A stretch of 15,325 nucleotides of DNA, from assembly GCA_937899895.1 (NCBI GenBank), contig CALBQR010000027.1, positions 1 to 15,325 of the forward strand, in the 5' to 3' direction. Shown here piece by piece: positions 12,872 to 15,325 of the stretch. How positions within the stretch are numbered: position 1 is the stretch's first letter; each line of letters opens with the position of its first letter. Under the pieces are notes generated by a model that had not been told where the DNA came from, did not search any database, and worked only from the letters and a program-made list of their open reading frames with translations. Both the position numbers and the translations under genes were made by a program. This DNA is from an uncultured Alistipes sp. Its GTDB lineage: Bacteria; Bacteroidota; Bacteroidia; Bacteroidales; Rikenellaceae.

Positions 12872-13570
12872 ATGAGTAAGCTGACCAAAAATCAAAAAAT
12901 AGCCTACGCAAAGGTTGAGCCCGGTAAGGCGTACAAGCTCGCTGAGGCGGCAGCTCTTCTAAAGGAAATTACCTTTACGAAATTTGATGCTTCCGTTGAT
13001 ATCGACGTGCGTTTGGGCGTTGACCCCCGTAAGGCAAACCAGATGGTACGTGGCGTGGTAACTCTGCCCCACGGTACTGGTAAGCAGGTTCGAGTTCTGG
13101 TACTCTGCACCCCCGATAAGGAGACTGAGGCAAAAGAAGCCGGTGCAGATTACGTAGGTCTGGACGAGTATATCGAGAAGATCAAGGGCGGTTGGACCGA
13201 CGTAGATGTGATCATCACTTCGCCCAATGTAATGGGTAAGGTTGGTGCTCTGGGTCGTATCCTGGGTCCCCGCGGCTTGATGCCTAACCCCAAGACCGGT
13301 ACCGTTACTATGGAGATCGGTAAGGCAGTTAAGGAGGTAAAGGCTGGTAAGATCGACTTCAAGGTTGACAAGTTCGGTATCGTTCATACCTCGGTAGGTA
13401 AAGTATCGTTTACTCCGGAGCAGATCGTAGATAACGCTAAGGAGTTTATGGGTATGATTCTGAAGTTGAAGCCCGCAGCAGCAAAGGGTTCGTATGTTAA
13501 GAGCATCTATCTCTCGACTACGATGAGCCCCGGTGTGCAGGTTGATCCTAAATCAGTAGAAAACAAATAA
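12872..13570 (+). CDS. rplA: Ribosomal protein uL1
   Basis: Mobile L1-stalk protein that helps move deacylated tRNA out of the E site. The 232-residue length is typical. It contains V-D-P-R-K-A-N-Q-M-V-R-G, L-P-H-G-T-G-K, and the family signature G-R-I-L-G-P-R-G-L-M-P-N-P-K. In enterobacteria L1 represses translation of the rplK-rplA message; no clear copy of that site was identified here. Downstream rplJ begins only 14 nt later. Confidence 0.98.
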   Translation: MSKLTKNQKIAYAKVEPGKAYKLAEAAALLKEITFTKFDASVDIDVRLGVDPRKANQMVRGVVTLPHGTGKQVRVLVLCTPDKETEAKEAGADYVGLDEYIEKIKGGWTDVDVIITSPNVMGKVGALGRILGPRGLMPNPKTGTVTMEIGKAVKEVKAGKIDFKVDKFGIVHTSVGKVSFTPEQIVDNAKEFMGMILKLKPAAAKGSYVKSIYLSTTMSPGVQVDPKSVENK

Positions 13571-13577
13571 GAGGAGG
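13571..13577 (+). promoter_or_regulatory. Strong Shine-Dalgarno of rplJ
   Basis: GAGGAGG lies 7 nt before the rplJ ATG. I compared the upstream region of every plus-strand core gene in the window, and this is the only one with a full anti-Shine-Dalgarno match; the rest have A-rich leaders or at best AAGGAAA. Confidence 0.8.
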
Positions 13578-13584
13578 ATAGACG

Positions 13585-14109
13585 ATGACTAAAGACGAAA
13601 AGAAGGTTGTAATTGACAACTTAACTGCGAAACTCACCGAGTATCCTCACTTCTACCTGACCGACATTGCAAATCTGAACGCTGAGCAGACCGCAGCATT
13701 GCGTCGCAAGTGCTTCGAGAGCAATGTTACTCTGATGGTCGTAAAGAACACTCTTCTTCGCAAGGCGTTGGAGAATGTTGAGAAGGCTGACGAGGAGTTG
13801 GTAAAGGTACTGGAAGGTTCGACTTCGGTAATGTTTACCGAGACCGGTAAGACCCCCGCAGTTCTCATCAAGGAGTTCCGTAAGAAGAGCGATAAGCCCG
13901 TTCTGAAAGCAGCTTATGTTGAGGGTTGTGTATATGTAGGCGACGATCAGATCGATAGCCTGTGCAATATCAAGAGCCGTGAGGAGCTCATCGGTGATAT
14001 CGTTGCACTGTTGCAGTCGCCCGCTAAGAACGTTATCTCGGCTCTGCAGTCAAATGCCGGCCAGAAGATCGCGGGTATCGTAAAGACACTCGAAGAAAGA
14101 AACAACTAA
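13585..14109 (+). CDS. rplJ: Ribosomal protein uL10
   Basis: Stalk base that binds 23S rRNA through its N-terminal domain and carries L7/L12 dimers on its C-terminal helix. 174 residues, normal. Segments seen: Y-L-T-D-I-A-N-L-N, L-R-R-K-C, V-V-K-N-T-L-L-R-K-A-L, and a helical C-terminus (S-A-L-Q-S-N-A-G-Q-K-I-A-G-I-V-K-T-L-E-E). The start is fixed by the strong GAGGAGG 7 nt upstream. The long L10-binding mRNA leader of E. coli cannot fit between rplA and rplJ (14 nt), unless it overlaps the end of rplA. Confidence 0.98.
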   Translation: MTKDEKKVVIDNLTAKLTEYPHFYLTDIANLNAEQTAALRRKCFESNVTLMVVKNTLLRKALENVEKADEELVKVLEGSTSVMFTETGKTPAVLIKEFRKKSDKPVLKAAYVEGCVYVGDDQIDSLCNIKSREELIGDIVALLQSPAKNVISALQSNAGQKIAGIVKTLEERNN

Positions 14110-14156
14110 TCAAGAACAAAAACAAGTAAAACAAATTTAATAAAATCTATACCATT

Positions 14157-14534
14157 ATGGCAGATGTAAAAGTATTGGCAGAAGAATTGGTAAATTTGAC
14201 TGTTAAGGAAGTAAATGAGTTGGCCGCTATCCTGAAAGAGGAGTACGGCATCGAGCCCGCTGCTGCTGCTGTTGCAGTAGCTGCTGCTCCCGCTGCTGCT
14301 GGCGAGGCTGCTGCTGCTGAGAAGACTTCGTTCGACGTTATTCTGAAGGCTGCTGGTCAGGCTAAGTTGCAGGTTGTAAAGGCTGTTAAGGAGATCACCG
14401 GTCTGGGTCTGAAAGAGGCTAAGGACATCGTTGATGGCGCTCCTAAGGCAGTTAAGGAAGGTGTATCGAAGGAGGAGGCTGAGTCGATCAAGGCTGCTCT
14501 GGAAGAGGCTGGTGCTGAAGTTGAGCTTAAGTAA
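14157..14534 (+). CDS. rplL: Ribosomal protein bL12 (L7/L12)
   Basis: Multi-copy stalk protein that recruits and stimulates translational GTPases. 125 residues: an N-terminal dimerisation helix pair (about 1-32), an Ala-rich flexible hinge (about 35-58), and the factor-binding C-terminal domain from K-T-S-F-D-V-I-L through G-L-G-L-K-E-A-K-D-I-V-D-G-A-P and a C-terminal helix. The hinge is encoded by repeated GCT-rich codons. 47 nt after rplJ. Followed by a 241-nt structured gap before rpoB. Confidence 0.98.
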   Translation: MADVKVLAEELVNLTVKEVNELAAILKEEYGIEPAAAAVAVAAAPAAAGEAAAAEKTSFDVILKAAGQAKLQVVKAVKEITGLGLKEAKDIVDGAPKAVKEGVSKEEAESIKAALEEAGAEVELK

Positions 14535-14567
14535 TTCGTTACTTATAGTTTCAGGACATATTGGGTG

Positions 14568-14603
14568 TAGAGCTTATGTAAAAATAAGCTCTATGCCTTT
14601 TCT
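14568..14603 (+). terminator. Attenuator-like hairpin between rplL and rpoB
   Basis: A perfect 10-bp stem TAGAGCTTAT/ATAAGCTCTA (14568-14577 with 14584-14593), loop GTAAAA, is followed by TGCCTTTTCT. The interrupted U-run suggests a leaky terminator that lowers rpoBC expression relative to the ribosomal genes, as is known for the E. coli rplL-rpoB attenuator. The sequence itself is not shared with E. coli as far as I can tell. Confidence 0.65.
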
Positions 14604-14610
14604 CGTCTAA

Positions 14611-14650
14611 CAAAGTGAGGGTTTGGGTGACGACCCGAACCATAGCTTTG
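14611..14650 (+). promoter_or_regulatory. Second hairpin / promoter-like segment in the rpoB leader
   Basis: A 9-bp stem (14620-14628 with 14633-14641, one G-U) with loop GACG is nested in an outer 5-bp CAAAG/CTTTG pairing. TAGCTTTG at 14643-14650 matches the Bacteroidetes -7 consensus TAnnTTTG, but the nearest TTTG (14622-14625) is only 17 nt upstream, short of the usual spacing. It is either an rpoB leader structure or a weak internal promoter. Confidence 0.4.
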
Positions 14651-14775
14651 AAACAAGTTTTGCCCGCGTGCGTAATGTGTTGTCGCCGAGGGCATTAGTG
14701 GGGTTATCTGAAAGCTATTTTAGATGATTCTTTTCACGACAGATGTCTCACACTCAACTTTAACAAGGATCAAAA

Positions 14776-15325
14776 ATGTCCGCACAAGCAAACAACCAAC
14801 GTATAAGCTTCTCTTCGGTTAAGAACAGGTTGCCCTATCCTGACTTCCTCGAAGTGCAGCTCAAATCATTTCACGATTTTTTCCAGTTAGACACCACGGC
14901 CGAGAATCGTAAAAACGAAGGCCTCTACAAGGTGTTCTCGGAGAATTTCCCCATTACCGATACCAGAAACAACTTCGTTCTGGAATTCATCGATTACTAT
15001 ATTGACCCGCCCCGCTACTCGATCGAAGAGTGCTTGGAGCGCGGTTTGACGTATAGTGTCCCCCTTAAAGCAAAACTTAAACTCTATTGCACCGACTCGG
15101 ACCACGAGGATTTCGAGACGATCGTTCAGGATGTCTATTTCGGCACGATCCCCTATATGACTCCTCGCGGTACGTTCATCATCAATGGTGCCGAGCGTGT
15201 AATCGTTTCACAGTTGCACCGTTCACCCGGTGTATTCTTCGGCCAGAGTATGCATACCAACGGTACGAAGCTCTACTCGGCACGTATCATCCCCTTCAAG
15301 GGTTCGTGGATCGAGTTCGCTACCG
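14776..15325 (+). CDS. rpoB: RNA polymerase beta subunit, 3'-truncated by window edge
   Basis: Catalytic beta subunit of RNA polymerase. 183 complete codons are present; the full protein is about 1250-1300 residues. The N-terminus (M-S-A-Q-A-N-N-Q-R-I-S-F) leads into L-P-Y-P-D-F-L-E-V-Q-L-K-S-F, the usual start of the beta protrusion. It continues with Y-F-G-T-I-P-Y-M-T-P-R-G-T-F-I-I-N-G-A-E-R-V-I-V-S-Q-L-like sequence and H-R-S-P-G-V-F-F. The rifampicin region lies beyond the window. ATG 14776 follows AAGGATCAAAA, not a full Shine-Dalgarno. 241 nt downstream of rplL. Confidence 0.98.
   Translation, partial: MSAQANNQRISFSSVKNRLPYPDFLEVQLKSFHDFFQLDTTAENRKNEGLYKVFSENFPITDTRNNFVLEFIDYYIDPPRYSIEECLERGLTYSVPLKAKLKLYCTDSDHEDFETIVQDVYFGTIPYMTPRGTFIINGAERVIVSQLHRSPGVFFGQSMHTNGTKLYSARIIPFKGSWIEFAT

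Noticed and set aside
13571..13584. E. coli-type L10 leader before rplJ
   Set aside because: Only 14 nt separate rplA and rplJ, too short for the known structure; overlap with the rplA 3' end was not supported by any obvious fold.

Overview
The window is a bacterial core translation/transcription locus, most likely from an order Bacteroidales genome (Rikenellaceae/Alistipes-like is my best guess, by inference only). The evidence is that almost every start codon is preceded by an A-rich leader without a Shine-Dalgarno sequence, the promoters match the Bacteroidetes TTTG...TAnnTTTG consensus, map sits between secY and infA, and the accessory lipoprotein and transglutaminase-like proteins are of Bacteroidetes type. 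Codon use in the ribosomal genes is strongly biased (Ser TCG, Val GTA/GTT, Gly GGT).

Region 1 (1-7206, + strand) is the end of the spc operon fused to the alpha operon: rplR (5' end missing), rpsE, rpmD, rplO, secY, map, infA, rpmJ, rpsM, rpsK, rpsD, rpoA, rplQ. Gaps are short and the run ends in a strong intrinsic terminator just after rplQ. It supplies proteins of both ribosomal subunits, the core protein-export channel, N-terminal methionine removal, IF-1 and the RNA polymerase alpha subunit.

Region 2 (7228-9384) is a two-gene accessory island. A minus-strand exported transglutaminase-like protein with an intact Cys/His/Asp triad lies divergent to a plus-strand lipoprotein that ends in its own terminator.

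Region 3 (9385-11604) starts with an approximately 350-nt non-coding control region: an 11-bp tandem repeat, 10-bp phased A-tracts and two Bacteroidetes-type promoters. Then come tRNA-Thr(UGU), tRNA-Tyr(GUA), tRNA-Gly(UCC), tuf and tRNA-Trp(CCA). The order matches the E. coli thrU-tyrU-glyT-(thrT)-tufB unit without thrT.

Region 4 (11630-15325) continues with secE, nusG, rplK, rplA, rplJ, rplL, a structured 241-nt intergenic region with an attenuator-like hairpin, and the 5' part of rpoB, which runs off the window.

I saw no mobile elements, CRISPR arrays, frameshifts or pseudogenes. The points most worth a second look are the hydrophobic N-terminal extension of SecY, the lone strong Shine-Dalgarno at rplJ, the phased-repeat promoter region of the tRNA-tuf unit, the rplL-rpoB leader, and the accessory pair. 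I found no convincing evidence of a wholly new system.
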